A DNA stretch of 64,000 nucleotides from Hippasteria phrygiana (Eukaryota; Echinodermata; Asteroidea; Valvatida; Goniasteridae): contig JAZGUH010000406.1 in the NCBI GenBank assembly GCA_037893225.1, positions 744,001 to 808,000 on the forward strand, written 5' to 3'. A model generated the notes under the pieces. It did not search any database, was not told the DNA's origin, and saw only the letters and a list, made by a program, of their open reading frames with translations. The position numbers were made by a program, and so were the translations under genes. Shown here piece after piece: positions 39,969 to 50,780 of this stretch. Each line of letters begins with the position of its first letter. Position 1 is the stretch's first letter.

Positions 39969-42900
39969 ATGGAAACACAACCCATGATTCGAGGATACAA
40001 TAGATGGAACAAAACATCTTTAAAAACATATATCGATAAGTATAACTTATCTTTAGGAACACCAACAGGACGTAACGGTGTAACTATCAGGCGAGATTAT
40101 ATTCGAGCTATAAAAAGAGAAGAAGATAAATTTAAAAATTTGAGAATACGATCTAAAGCTTCGTTAGAGAGACTCGCGCACGATAAAAATATTCGGGTCG
40201 TCTCAACGGGTAGAAATGGTCGAGCGATAAAAAAAGATTACGTCGAAGCTATAAAAAGATTTGAGGAGCAAAATACTTTTCGAGAAGCAGACTTTCGAGA
40301 GACTAGAAGATTTGAAAACAGTTATCGAAATTTGGAACTGATTCCGAGTCTGTTTATCGACGATCCGGAGCAATTTTACAACACCCATACGTCGATGATT
40401 AAAAACAAAATCGAAGCTGAATTAATAAAAATAAAAACGATGAAACTACAGATCGCTATTAAAATAAAGTATGTAAAAAAATCAGGTATTAAGACTACAA
40501 CACAAACCGCTATTCATTTTAGTTACCAAAATCGAGTCTTAAACAAGAGCGAGATAGCTACGACTATCGGGAAACAATATGAAACGATATTATCTCAGAT
40601 AGATAAATTTACGAATAAAGGAAGTGGTTGGACTATAGATAAAATAGTCGCGTTTTACATAAACATAAACAGAGTTAAGCCTCTGGTAGGTGCTTCTTAC
40701 GTAAAACTACCCGAATATATAACTAACAAACACGCAACATTTAATATCAAAAACGAAGATCAAGAGTGTATAAGATGGTGTTTAAGAGCCGCCCTAGGTA
40801 TATATACCGATAGAGTTAAAAACCAATTAGCAACAAACCCAAAGTACCAATTTCGCGGAAATAATCCATCTACTTATAAAACCGATGACGGATTAAATTT
40901 TAAGGACATAGACTTCCCCACACCCATAAATCAGGTAGCGAGAATAGAAAGACAAAACGATATAAGTATAAACGTGTTGGGATACGACACAGACTGCAAA
41001 AATAAAACCTATCCACAAGATAAAAGGGGCTTGATATATCCGCTATATTTATCTAAAAGACCATACGATATAGAAACTATCAGTTTGCTATTATATGACG
41101 GTCATTATTGTTGGATAAATGACTTACCTAGATTCTTATATGGCGTTACCAATAGTCAACATCGTAAAATGTTTTGCTTAAGATGTTTAACGCATTTTAG
41201 TTCGAAAGAGAAGTTGGACATACACGTAAAAGATTGCGAAGGAATAGACTCTGCTTTATCTACCGTTAAAATGCCACATGAAAGCGCGAACAAATACTTG
41301 GACAAAAGCAAATTAATGTTTAAAAACTTTAAGAATTTACAAGATGCACCCTATGTCATATACGCCGATTTTGAATCTATCTTGGTACCCTCTACACCCT
41401 ACGAGTGTAGCTACGCGAGTACGAGCGTAGCTACGCGAGTACCAGAAAGAGAGACTGAGGGTAAAATCGCAACGCACAAAGCCTGCGGCTATTCGTACGT
41501 TGTAGTTAGATGCGATGGCCGACAGATCAAGCGAAAGACTTATAGAGGTGAACGCGCTATAGACAATTTTATAACCTCGTTGCAAGAACTCGAACCTAAG
41601 ATTAATGAATTACTAGCTCGCATTAAGCCGATAATATATACGCTAAAAGAAGACAAAATTCACCTAAACTCTAACGAGTGCTGGATTTGCGAAAAACCGA
41701 TTTATCCAAATTACTCGTGTAATTGCCAGTGCTGCAAGCCTGTAGAACCTAAAAGTAAAGAAGAACTGGAAGAACACACGTACGAAAACGAAAAGGGATA
41801 CGTCGAGAAAACATGTATGTTCTGCCAAAAGAAAATTAACAAATTTCGAAAAGTAAGAGATCATTGTCACACAACGGGCAAATACAGAGGAGCCGCGCAC
41901 GCTTACTGTAATCTTAAATTACGAGTAAAACCCGGTGAAACGAAAATACCGGTCGTCTTTCACAACTTAGAAAATTATGACGCGCACTTGATCATGCAGG
42001 GTATTTCAAAGTATCAACAAGATATCTGGTGTATACCCAAAAATTCAGAAAAATACATTTCATTTTCGATCGGTCAATATAGATTTATAGACTCGTTTCA
42101 TTTTATGTCTAGTGGTCTCGACAAATTGGTAAAGTCTTGCCCGAGAGACGCCTTTAGGCTACTCTTGAAACGTTATGGCGAAGAGAACGCGGACATCTTA
42201 TTACAAAAGGGTCTATATCCCTACGAGTATATGAATAGCTTTGAACGATTTAGCGAGAGTAGTTTGCCGCCGAAAGAATCTTTTTTCAGCGCTCTAAAAG
42301 ATAAACATATAACGGACGAAGACTACGAAAGAGCGCAACGAGTATGGCGGACCTTTGACATAAAAAACATGGGTGAATACCACGACTTATACGTAACCGC
42401 GGATACTCTATTACTAGCCGGCGTATTCGAGAATTTTAGACAAATGTGTAGAACGAATTACAAGTTGGATCCAGCCAACTACTTCACAGCACCGGGATTA
42501 AGTTGGGACGCTCTACTAAGACATACTAAAATAGAATTAGAATTATTAACCGATGTAGATAAACATATATTTTTTGAAAAAGCAAAAAGAGGAGGAATAT
42601 CGAGCGTTGGTAGTACGCGCTATGCTAAGGCCAACAATAAGTACCTAAAAGATTACGAGCAAGATAAACCCGATTCGTATATTCTCTATCTAGACGCCAA
42701 CAACCTCTACGGATGGGCTATGAGTCGACCGCTACCTTACGGAGGATTTAAATGGGTCAATACAAAACAATTTACCCACGATCGCATCATGGCGTTAAAA
42801 GATGAGGCTTCAACTGGATATATGTTCGAAGTTGACCTGGAATATCCAGCTGAACTACACGATCTACACAACGATTATCCTTTAGCCGCCGATAATATAA

Positions 42901-43990
42901 TCATACCTGAAGAATGGTTATCGGAGTATCAACGAGAGTTAGCGAGTGAGATAGGAGATGACGCTAAGGTAAAAACAATTAACCGGTACGCTGTATCGCA
43001 AAGAAAAATATGTATTGCACTACGTCAATTTGAAACAGTGTTTGAGGCTAGGCCTAAAACTAACTAAAGTACACCGGGCGTTACAATTTAAACAAAAACC
43101 TTGGATGAAATCGTACATCGATAAAAAACACGCAACTCAGAACGAAAGCAAAGTCGGATTTCGAAAAAGACTTTTTCAAATTAATGAATAATTCTGTATT
43201 CGGCAAAACGATGGAAAATGTCAGAAATAGAATAGATGGTGTGCTACTGAGAAACGATCAAGTAAAAGAATACGAAAAAATAGTTTCTAAACCTTGTTAC
43301 AAGTCTACTACAGCGTTTAAAGAATGCGGCCTCTCATTCGTGGAATCGTACAAAAAGAAAACGTATTTAAATAAACCCATCTATTGCGGCGTTAGTATCT
43401 TAGATTTATCGAAGACTCTAATGTATGACTTTTATTACAACCAATTAAAAAAGACGTATGGCGATAAAGTAAGATTGATGTATACAGACACGGACTCGCT
43501 GCTTTTGATTATCTATACGAAAGACGTTTATCAGAATCTAGAAAAACAGTCTGACTTGTATGATTTTTCTAACTACGAGAAAGACCACTTTTTATACGAC
43601 GATACTAACAAGAAAGTCATCGGTAAATTTAAAGACGAATGCGGAGGAAAAGTCATAAGCGAAGCTACTTGCATCAGATCGAAGATGTACTCGATTTTAT
43701 ATGGAGACGTCGTATTAAAAAAGGCCAAAGGCGTAAACCGAGTGGTTATAAACAACGATCTATCTTACGAAAAGTATAAGCGATGCGTTTTATCGAACGA
43801 ATGCTATTCAAACAAGATGATTCGTTTTGGAACTGAGCGTCACATGATATACACGGAGTCTCAAGTCAAGCAATCTTTAAATCCTTTAGATACGAAGAGA
43901 CATATTTTACCTAATGGTATAGACACTCTGGCTTACGGTCACTATTCTAGCCAGAACAAGACGATCGATAAATATCTACTCGAAAAATAA
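39969..43990 (+). pseudogene. POLB: Protein-primed type B DNA polymerase, frameshifted (inner)
   Basis: Replicates the element from a terminal protein or TIR end. In order: two SAP-like N-terminal repeats (about 10-100, each with PTGRNG/STGRNG and DYxxAIK); a C2HC finger (CLRCLTHF...HVKDC, about 400-425); exonuclease I (YADFESIL, about 466); an HNH/Endo VII-like module (DHCHTTGKYRGAAHAYCN, about 630-655); exonuclease II (HNLENYDAH, about 668); motif A (DANNLYGWAM, about 907); then in the second open segment motif B (NNSVFGKTMEN) and motif C (YTDTDSLL). An extra A near 42970 shifts the frame, and a second shift lies just before 43184. Its start ATG is 312 bp from the TIR tip. Confidence 0.92.
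41393..41441 (+). repeat. Palindromic mini-element f, tandem pair (inner PolB)
   Basis: One full unit (41393-41421) and a second partial unit (41422-41441), each ending GTAGCTACGCGAGTAC. They lie directly after the exonuclease I motif and read in frame as SYASTSVATRVP-like residues. The outer PolB has unrelated codons at this point. Confidence 0.78.
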
Positions 43991-44675
43991 ATGTCTTATG
44001 GTTATTATCGATTAAAGCACCGTCGAGGTCTCTGAAAGAAAAACTCAGTTCGGGTATTTTAGCAACTACGAGCGGTATGACAGTTTTTCTTTTATTCTGT
44101 ATAGTAGCTATTAAATCTGAATCGGAGCTTTTATATATAATCGGTATAATGTATAACAAGTGCGTACGCTTTCCGTTATAGAAATTATTAGACGTAGATA
44201 ACTGATTGCAATGTAAAAAAATTGTATTTACATAATTCATATTATAATACCCTACAAGTTCAATATAAGAACTAGGGGACCAACTATGGGGTATACCCAA
44301 CACTTTTCGAGTATATACATCGAAACGAATGATACTAGTAGTACCGAAAGCAGTAGTACCGGTATTAAACATAATTTTGTTATTACTCTTGTCCACAGAA
44401 ACTACAATAAGGGTTAATTTATTAAGTTCAGCTACTAACTCATCGATAGTATAATTTCCAGCCGGAATTACCATTTCACCTCTAGTGTTATTACGGTGAT
44501 CATGATCGTTATCAATTTCCCATACTATAGTAATACGTTGAGTTATATTATAAAAACCGACGGTAAATATCGCGTGGTTTAAACTCATGCAGTAATCTCC
44601 CTTAGAGTTATCTATAGGTTTTGACAAAGTAAACGTTCGTTCGCTACCAGCCATTTCAAAAACGTGCGATTCCAT
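43947..44675 (-). CDS. Minor-capsid-like paralogue 1 (inner)
   Basis: 242 residues starting MESHVFEMAGSERTF. Conserved blocks: KPIDNSKGDY, then MVIPAGNYTIDELVAELNKL, GYYNMNYVNTIFLHC, and a C-terminal SFSFRDLDGALIDN strand pattern. The beta-rich sequence and the C-terminal D-x-DG-x-LI motif suggest a jelly-roll vertex or fibre-type protein, possibly the penton. This is inference. Its 3' end overlaps the 3' end of PolB by 44 bp. Confidence 0.65.
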   Translation of the reverse strand: MESHVFEMAGSERTFTLSKPIDNSKGDYCMSLNHAIFTVGFYNITQRITIVWEIDNDHDHRNNTRGEMVIPAGNYTIDELVAELNKLTLIVVSVDKSNNKIMFNTGTTAFGTTSIIRFDVYTRKVLGIPHSWSPSSYIELVGYYNMNYVNTIFLHCNQLSTSNNFYNGKRTHLLYIIPIIYKSSDSDLIATIQNKRKTVIPLVVAKIPELSFSFRDLDGALIDNNHKTFIFRVDIYRSSCSG

Positions 44676-44719
44676 TTTATTTAAGCTAAAAAAGCTTTAA
44701 AAAAGCTTTAAAAAATCGC

Positions 44720-45439
44720 TTAAAATTTGCCGATCGTCAAGTTAAAACTAATCTTTTTTTCTAGATTATCGATTAAAGCACCGTCGAGGTTTCTGATACT
44801 AAAGCTAAGTTGGGGTATTTTAGCAACTACGAGCGGTATGACAGTTTTTCTTTTATTCTGGATAGTAGCTATTAAATCTGAATCGGAGCTTTTATACATA
44901 ATCGGTATAACGTCTAGCAAGTCTGTACGCTTTCCGTTATAGAAATTATTAGACGTAGATAACTGATCGCAATGTAAACAAATTGTATTCACATAATTTA
45001 TATTATAATACCCTACAAGTTCACTACCATCACCATCAGAGGACCAACTATGGGGTACACCAAACGCTTTTTGAGCATGTGGATCGAAATAAATAATCAT
45101 AACTTTATTTATTGATATTATACCGATATTAAACATAATTTTTTTATTAATCTTGTCTACAGAAACTTCAAGAAAAGATAATTTATTAAGTTCAGCTACT
45201 AACTCATCGATAGTATAATTTCCAGCCGGAATTACCATTTCACCTCTAGTGTTATTACGGTGATCATGATCGTTATCAATTTCCCATACTATAGTAATAC
45301 GTTGAGTTATATTATAAAAACCGACGGTAAATATCGCGTGGTTTAAACTCATGCAGTAATCTCCCTTAGAGTTATCTATAGGTTTCGACAGTCTAAACGT
45401 TTGTTCGCTACTAGCCATTTCAAAAACGTGCGATTCCAT
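44720..45439 (-). CDS. Minor-capsid-like paralogue 2 (inner)
   Basis: 239 residues. The first 90 residues are almost identical to paralogue 1, while the middle (about 95-150) differs. The C-terminus ends ISFNLTIGKF like paralogue 3 and unlike paralogue 1. This mosaic pattern suggests gene conversion within the array. Confidence 0.65.
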   Translation of the reverse strand: MESHVFEMASSEQTFRLSKPIDNSKGDYCMSLNHAIFTVGFYNITQRITIVWEIDNDHDHRNNTRGEMVIPAGNYTIDELVAELNKLSFLEVSVDKINKKIMFNIGIISINKVMIIYFDPHAQKAFGVPHSWSSDGDGSELVGYYNINYVNTICLHCDQLSTSNNFYNGKRTDLLDVIPIMYKSSDSDLIATIQNKRKTVIPLVVAKIPQLSFSIRNLDGALIDNLEKKISFNLTIGKF

Positions 45440-45482
45440 TTTATTTAAGCTAAAAAAGCTTTAAAAATCTTCAAAAAATCGC

Positions 45483-46181
45483 TTAAAATTTACCTATCGC
45501 CAAGTTAAAACTAATCTTTTTTCCTCGATTATTTATTAAATCGCCGTCTCGGTCTCTGATACTAAAGCTAAGTTGGTTTATCTTATCACCCACGAGTCTA
45601 CGAGCGGTTAATCTTGTACGCTCTACGAGCGTATCGTCTCTTTTCGTTATCGGTATAACGTCTAGCAAGTGCGTACCCCCTCCGTTATAGAAATTATTAG
45701 ACGTAGATAACTGATCGCAATGTAAAAAAATTGCATCGACAGGCATTGTATTATAATACCCTACGTAATCTACGCCAAAAACTAAGTTTTTGACCGTTAT
45801 CCCCAACAATTGTTTAATGTTTTTATCAAAGCGTAGAACGTTATTTTCTTCCGTTACATTTAAAGATATTTTTTTATTAAGTTTATCTACAGAGACTTCT
45901 AACCAAACTAATTTACTGAGTCTCTCTTCGATCCAATCTATATCGTAATATCCAGCAGGAATATCAATTTTACCATCCGTACTACCCGTTTTTTTACCAG
46001 TGCTTGGATCGATTTGATGTATAAAATAGAGAATTTCGCTATTACTAGGCATGTTGTAGAAGCCCGCGGTTACTATCGCGCTGGTTAAACTCATACTGTA
46101 ATCTCCCTTAGAGTTATCTATAGGTTTTGACAATCTAAACGTTCGTTCGTTATCAAACATTTCAAAAACGTGCGATTCCAT
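45483..46181 (-). CDS. Minor-capsid-like paralogue 3 (inner)
   Basis: 232 residues with the same frame of conserved blocks but a different receptor-like middle (PSNSEILYFIHQIDPSTGKK). This type, and not paralogues 1 or 2, was the target gene in the outer element (39380-39656 plus 55904-56140). Confidence 0.65.
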   Translation of the reverse strand: MESHVFEMFDNERTFRLSKPIDNSKGDYSMSLTSAIVTAGFYNMPSNSEILYFIHQIDPSTGKKTGSTDGKIDIPAGYYDIDWIEERLSKLVWLEVSVDKLNKKISLNVTEENNVLRFDKNIKQLLGITVKNLVFGVDYVGYYNTMPVDAIFLHCDQLSTSNNFYNGGGTHLLDVIPITKRDDTLVERTRLTARRLVGDKINQLSFSIRDRDGDLINNRGKKISFNLAIGKF

Positions 46182-46223
46182 TTTATGTAAAAGATTAAAA
46201 TATTTGGTTTATTATAAATTAAA

Positions 46224-47846
46224 ATGAAATTCGCTCAATTTGTGAAATTTTTAGACCCTAATAATCGACCGGTAACGAATGCTCTAGATATCGCGAATCT
46301 AGCTGCTCGCGTAGGGCGTACTCGAGTAGCTACTCAAGCACAAAGCGTTAGCGACAAGCACGAAGCGATTGCCCCGGAGAGTACCCCGTTAAACATGCAC
46401 TTGAGTCAACTTAACATCATCGTAAACACCAACGACAACAGGTCTTTTATCGCTCGACTAGTTGATATATTTAGCGCTTATAAAATGTCCGACGTAAAAC
46501 ACGACGAAGTGGTCGAACGTTATGCATCGGACCCCATGACGTTTTATCAAAATCAACTCAACTTCGCATTTTGGTGCGCGACTTCTGGTTGCGGCGTAGG
46601 ACTAGAATCGTTGCTACATAAAAACCCCGTAATATCGGCTTTATTCAAGTTTCACGTATATTTCACGATCAGAAAGATACTTTACTTTCTAAAATGCCCA
46701 GTTCCAGGAGACAATGTATTCGACGATCTAGACAATGGCATCGATAAAGGCGCTTATAGCGATACTTGTCGACATTTTAATGTCGATAAAAACGTGAGTT
46801 TTAAACAGACCGTAGACTTAACTTCTGGAGGATTAGGTACGGCGTATTATTACAATATGGACTCGCGTAAATATATACCTGTACCCGGTAGAAATTACGA
46901 CTCCCACGAGCTCGATCAGAATGAGGTCGTATACGATTGGCGGAAATACCCCGGTGCTACCTATATGGGTTTTGGAGAATCGGGTGATGCGCATCATTTT
47001 AGTAGATATACAGTCTCGTGGGTCAGACAATCTGCGGATGTTGTACGACTCGGTTTTAGAAAGTTTATACGTCAGAAGAGCTCGTTTACCGACGTTGGTA
47101 TAGAAAAAATAAACGAAAGCGTTAGAACGTACGTGTACGCCATACTCGGTGCGCAAGCCCAAACAAAAACGAGTATACTAACTGCAGGTACCGGATTAGA
47201 TGCGCAAAGACAATTTGAAAATATAGTAGAAGATATCATCAACAGCCATATGGACTTGGAATCTTCTATAACCAGATTTCAAGATTCTTTACAGTACGCT
47301 AGAAGCTCGTTAAACTTTGTGATTGGCCCTGGATTGTACTTAATTCCATCAAATATGGAGCTTTTAGTCGGTATTCACCAAGGTTATAATAATAATATAC
47401 AGATAGCTACACCCGACGCGTCGATAGGATTAAACATCAACTTGAACTCAGACGTTGTAGCTACGCCACCAACCCCACCCCCTCCCGTAAAAAAGAGTAG
47501 TACAGTAACCCAGCAGAATTTAGACGATTTAGACGATTTAGACGATTTAGACCCATTACCAACCCCACCCCCTCCCGTAAAAAAGAGTAGTACAGTAACC
47601 CAGCAGAATTTAGACGATTTAGACGATTTAGACGATTTAGAGAATTTAGACCCGTTACCAACCCCTACACCTCCACTACCTCTAATCTCAGACGTACCCT
47701 CTCCGCCACCAGCCCCACCGCCAACCCCAATCTCAGACGTACCCCCTCCCCCAGACTCGCACGAACAAGAAAAAACTGCTTTAGTCATTGGTTTAATGGC
47801 CGCTGCTGGGGTTGGGTATCTAGCTTACGATATTTTACGTCGCTGA
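46224..47846 (+). CDS. Large Polinton structural protein (inner)
   Basis: 540 residues, homologue of the outer 530-residue protein, with an intact frame. The Pro-rich linker contains a direct repeat of about 90 bp (47470-47660) giving two blocks of TPPPPVKKSSTVTQQNLDDL followed by LDD repeats. The C-terminal span ALVIGLMAAAGVGYLAYDIL is conserved. It carries a variant mini-element near codon 30. Confidence 0.78.
   Translation: MKFAQFVKFLDPNNRPVTNALDIANLAARVGRTRVATQAQSVSDKHEAIAPESTPLNMHLSQLNIIVNTNDNRSFIARLVDIFSAYKMSDVKHDEVVERYASDPMTFYQNQLNFAFWCATSGCGVGLESLLHKNPVISALFKFHVYFTIRKILYFLKCPVPGDNVFDDLDNGIDKGAYSDTCRHFNVDKNVSFKQTVDLTSGGLGTAYYYNMDSRKYIPVPGRNYDSHELDQNEVVYDWRKYPGATYMGFGESGDAHHFSRYTVSWVRQSADVVRLGFRKFIRQKSSFTDVGIEKINESVRTYVYAILGAQAQTKTSILTAGTGLDAQRQFENIVEDIINSHMDLESSITRFQDSLQYARSSLNFVIGPGLYLIPSNMELLVGIHQGYNNNIQIATPDASIGLNINLNSDVVATPPTPPPPVKKSSTVTQQNLDDLDDLDDLDPLPTPPPPVKKSSTVTQQNLDDLDDLDDLENLDPLPTPTPPLPLISDVPSPPPAPPPTPISDVPPPPDSHEQEKTALVIGLMAAAGVGYLAYDILRR
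46304..46338 (+). repeat. Palindromic mini-element g, diverged (inner only)
   Basis: CGCGTAGGGCGTACTCGAGTAGCTACTC resembles the family in scrambled form and accounts for about 11 extra residues (VGRTRVATQAQ region) that the outer gene lacks. The outer frame runs straight through (LARGQDDSDKYE). Assignment to the family is less certain than for the others. Confidence 0.5.
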
Positions 47847-48828
47847 AGAAGGTGGTAACTCAGTATCTGATGGAACGACCATTAATTCTTTCTTAACGAA
47901 CGATCTCTTGGGGCCGTGAGTCAGCCAGTACAACGCGGGCTGTCCGGGGTTTGTCGTTCTCCTTCTAATCGTATACATTTCTAAGCTCCAAATAGGATCG
48001 GTAGCTCTTCTTCTAACGTCTTTTTCGAGCTCTCCAGGAGCGTAAAGATATCTAACGATATCGTCATTTACGCTTAGCGCGACTTCAGGGCTCTTGAGCC
48101 CCGAGGAACTCAATTGTTTTATTTCTAACTGAGACATAGCCGCTCGAGGAGTTAACGGTTTGCCTTTCATAGTCGATATCAATCTAGTTTCTTCGTTGTT
48201 TAACGCCGCTACAACATAGGGTAATCTTTTTACGCTCGGTAGGCTCTAACATTTCTTGAGCGTATTGATGACCGAATAATCTTTCGGCTAAAGTACGATT
48301 AAATCTTTCTACTATACCTTGAGCTCTATGATTACCAACCTCGCCTTTCTGTACTCCGACGTTGTGAGTCCGCATCAAAGTATTAAATTCAGCCATAAAT
48401 TCTGTACCGGGGTCTACTTTTATCGTGAGAGGCCAAGACAAGGGCGATCTTTTGTAAATCTTTTTTATCGCCTCTACAACTTGAGTACTCGTTTTATTCG
48501 TCAAGGGTTCAGCTTCTTTATATCGAGTGGCCACATCGACGATCGTCAACGCGTATTTATATCTTTTCCGTTTAACTACATCGTGAGGTAGATACAACAG
48601 ATCCGCTTGATGTTGTTCATTAGGCCGCCCTATAACCTTATTGAGACTCGTAGGTCTCGGTATAAAACTGGGGGCTGGTAAATATATTTGCCACATGGCT
48701 TGTTTTCTCAACCAATTTCTAACGTCTGGCTCGGGTACGTTGGCTTTTAACGACAATTTTTTTATAGCGCCTGCAACTTTCCAATATCCTTTAGGACTGT
48801 AAAATATTTTACTTAATTTTGTTTCCAT
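47835..48828 (-). pseudogene. INT: Polinton rve-type integrase, one frameshift (inner)
   Basis: METKLSKIFYSPKGYW start at 48828. Catalytic residues D76, D139 and E174. The C-terminal region (KSFVKKELMVVP-like) is in another frame because of a shift near 48200, after EMLEPTER. A short GGGCTC-TT-GAGCCC palindrome (48087-48100) inside the C-terminal part adds residues that the outer gene lacks. It overlaps the 3' end of the 540-residue gene by 12 bp. Confidence 0.87.
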
Positions 48829-48866
48829 ATTATAATAAGTTTTTATAAACGAACACAAAAAAAAAA

Positions 48867-49280
48867 ATGGCGAGTGTATTAATGATGATTGGTGGAGCTA
48901 TAATAAATGCTGTAGCGTTTACAGGATCGAGCTTTATATTTTCTAAGCTGGGTGGGTCGTCGGATGTAGAACGTAAACGACACGATTTAGCTTTAGAACA
49001 ATTAACTCGAGCTAAACAAGAGTGGGTGGAACAAAGAACCAAGGTTCTAGATTATCTAAACGATCGACTACATAAAGAAGCCAGGGCTCAAAAAGATTTT
49101 TAAAATGTAGATGACGCGTTGAGACTATATAACGAAGTAACCAACGAAGATATGCGATTGCCTCGTGAACCTGTATTGTCAGACTTTTACGCACCTAGCG
49201 AAGGTCAAAAATATGGTGAAATTGCATTTATCGTAGGAGGCACTGCTGTTTTAGGATTTTTAGTTTATAAGTTTGTTTAA
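48867..49280 (+). pseudogene. Membrane-anchored minor virion protein, frameshifted (inner)
   Basis: Homologue of 36747-36331. The open frame stops at 49103 (ARAQKDF) because one base was gained and one lost in an A/T run. The remainder, with the C-terminal span GTAVLGFLVYKFV, reads in the next frame to 49280. Confidence 0.75.
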
Positions 49281-49460
49281 AAGTTTTTTTGCTTTTGTTT
49301 TAGGTTATTTAGTTTATAAGTTTGTCTAAAAGTTTAAGTTTGTCTAAAAGTTTAAGTTTGTTTAAAAGTTTTTGCTTTTGTTTTAGGTTATTTAGTTTAT
49401 AAGTTTGTCTAAAAGTTTAAGTTTGTTTAAAAGTTTTTGCTTTTTATTTTTTTGTTTCGT
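49281..49460 (+). repeat. Tandem duplication of a gene 3' end (inner)
   Basis: TTAGGTTATTTAGTTTATAA followed by GTTTGTCTAAAAGTTTAAG is repeated about three times. These words equal the last codons of the membrane-protein gene just upstream (LGYLVYKFV). The outer element has a single copy. Confidence 0.75.
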
Positions 49461-49468
49461 TAAGTAAA

Positions 49469-50746
49469 ATGAACGCAATTTATGGAAGCAAACTGAATCC
49501 GCACAGAAGTTTAAAAAATCCTAGAGCGTTGAAGGGGTTGAGGCAATCGATGGTTATTACTCATAATCCTAGTACCGCGTCGGCCGGCAGTCTGTTGATC
49601 GTTGAATTTCCTATGTTGAGTCAAGACGATGTAGTCGTACCGGGTACAGTACGATTAGCTTTTAATATAGACTTAGAATCTGAAGGCACTGGCGAAGATG
49701 ATGCAAGAACTCTATATTATAACGTTGCACGAAATTTAATTAGTGGCGTAAGAATCAAACTAGAAGGTAAAGATTTCGTAGCGTTTACGGATGCCGATGT
49801 ATATAACGCGTATAAAGACATGTGGCGACCAGCCAGCGCGAACGATGCGTATCGAGGACTCGAAGATAGCAACGTTACGAAACTCAGAATCGGCGCTAGC
49901 GATGGGGTTGCTAGCGAGAATGGTGGAAATGACAAAGCGATTGCCAACGCCTACGGTAATCGATATTACATTCCTCTAGATTTTGAAATGCTTACGGATC
50001 ATCAGCCTTTTAGTCCATCGACGCTCAAAGATAGACTAACTTACGAATTTACATTTAACGATCACTCGAGCGTAGTAAAATCTACCGATTCTAACGCGAA
50101 GTATAAAATTTCGGGGTTAGATCTCGAGTTTGAAACGGTGACTAATAAAACATTGGCCGATAGTATCAGACTAAAATATCGAGGTAAAACTCATTTTCTA
50201 TACGAAAAAGTTCAAAGATATACGGTTTTAACGTTAAACAAGTCCGATACTACTTGGAACATTAATCTTAATCAAGCCATTAGAAGTCTCAAAGGTATAC
50301 TTCTTTTATTTAAAGAATCGGGCGAAAAAGATCCTCGAATTTTTTATAACCCAAAGATCGAAAAAGTAGACGTTACGATAGAGGGTAAGCCGAATCAATT
50401 GTATAGTCAGGGTATGAAGCGTTATCAACACTGGGATGAGATTACCAAGTTTTTCGGCGACTCTAATACAGAATTTGGTGCCAGCGTGTCCAAAGACTTA
50501 GGCTTGCACGATATGACGCTAGGAGATTACTTAAGCACTAGTTACGGTCTTTGGCTAGATACGAGGGTAACCGACGACAACAAAAGTCACGGTTCTGGCA
50601 GGAAAATAGGAGACGTAGGTGGGGGTATTTCTCTTCATTTAGAAAGAGAGGCTGAGGCATCTGGTGCTCTAAAATGTTACGTTTTCTTGGTGATGGATGG
50701 TCAGTTGGTGCTAGAAGATGGACGATTTAGCGGTAGTTACTCTTAA
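49469..50746 (+). CDS. MCP: Polinton major capsid protein (inner, intact)
   Basis: 425 residues, open from MNAIYGSKL to SGSYS. It would form the capsid shell. Compared with the outer copy it keeps the C-terminal block LHLEREAEASGALKCYVFLV. No splice-like or membrane features. It is followed 34 bp later by the packaging ATPase, the order seen in many Polintons. It is short relative to many Polinton MCPs, so a distinct subgroup is likely. Confidence 0.82.
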   Translation: MNAIYGSKLNPHRSLKNPRALKGLRQSMVITHNPSTASAGSLLIVEFPMLSQDDVVVPGTVRLAFNIDLESEGTGEDDARTLYYNVARNLISGVRIKLEGKDFVAFTDADVYNAYKDMWRPASANDAYRGLEDSNVTKLRIGASDGVASENGGNDKAIANAYGNRYYIPLDFEMLTDHQPFSPSTLKDRLTYEFTFNDHSSVVKSTDSNAKYKISGLDLEFETVTNKTLADSIRLKYRGKTHFLYEKVQRYTVLTLNKSDTTWNINLNQAIRSLKGILLLFKESGEKDPRIFYNPKIEKVDVTIEGKPNQLYSQGMKRYQHWDEITKFFGDSNTEFGASVSKDLGLHDMTLGDYLSTSYGLWLDTRVTDDNKSHGSGRKIGDVGGGISLHLEREAEASGALKCYVFLVMDGQLVLEDGRFSGSYS

Positions 50747-50780
50747 AATAGTCTTTACTATTAAATAGCCTAAATAAGCA

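Noticed and set aside
47384..47788. 134-residue minus-strand Gly/Ser-rich ORF
   Set aside because: Antisense of the Pro/Asp-rich linker of the 540-residue structural protein.
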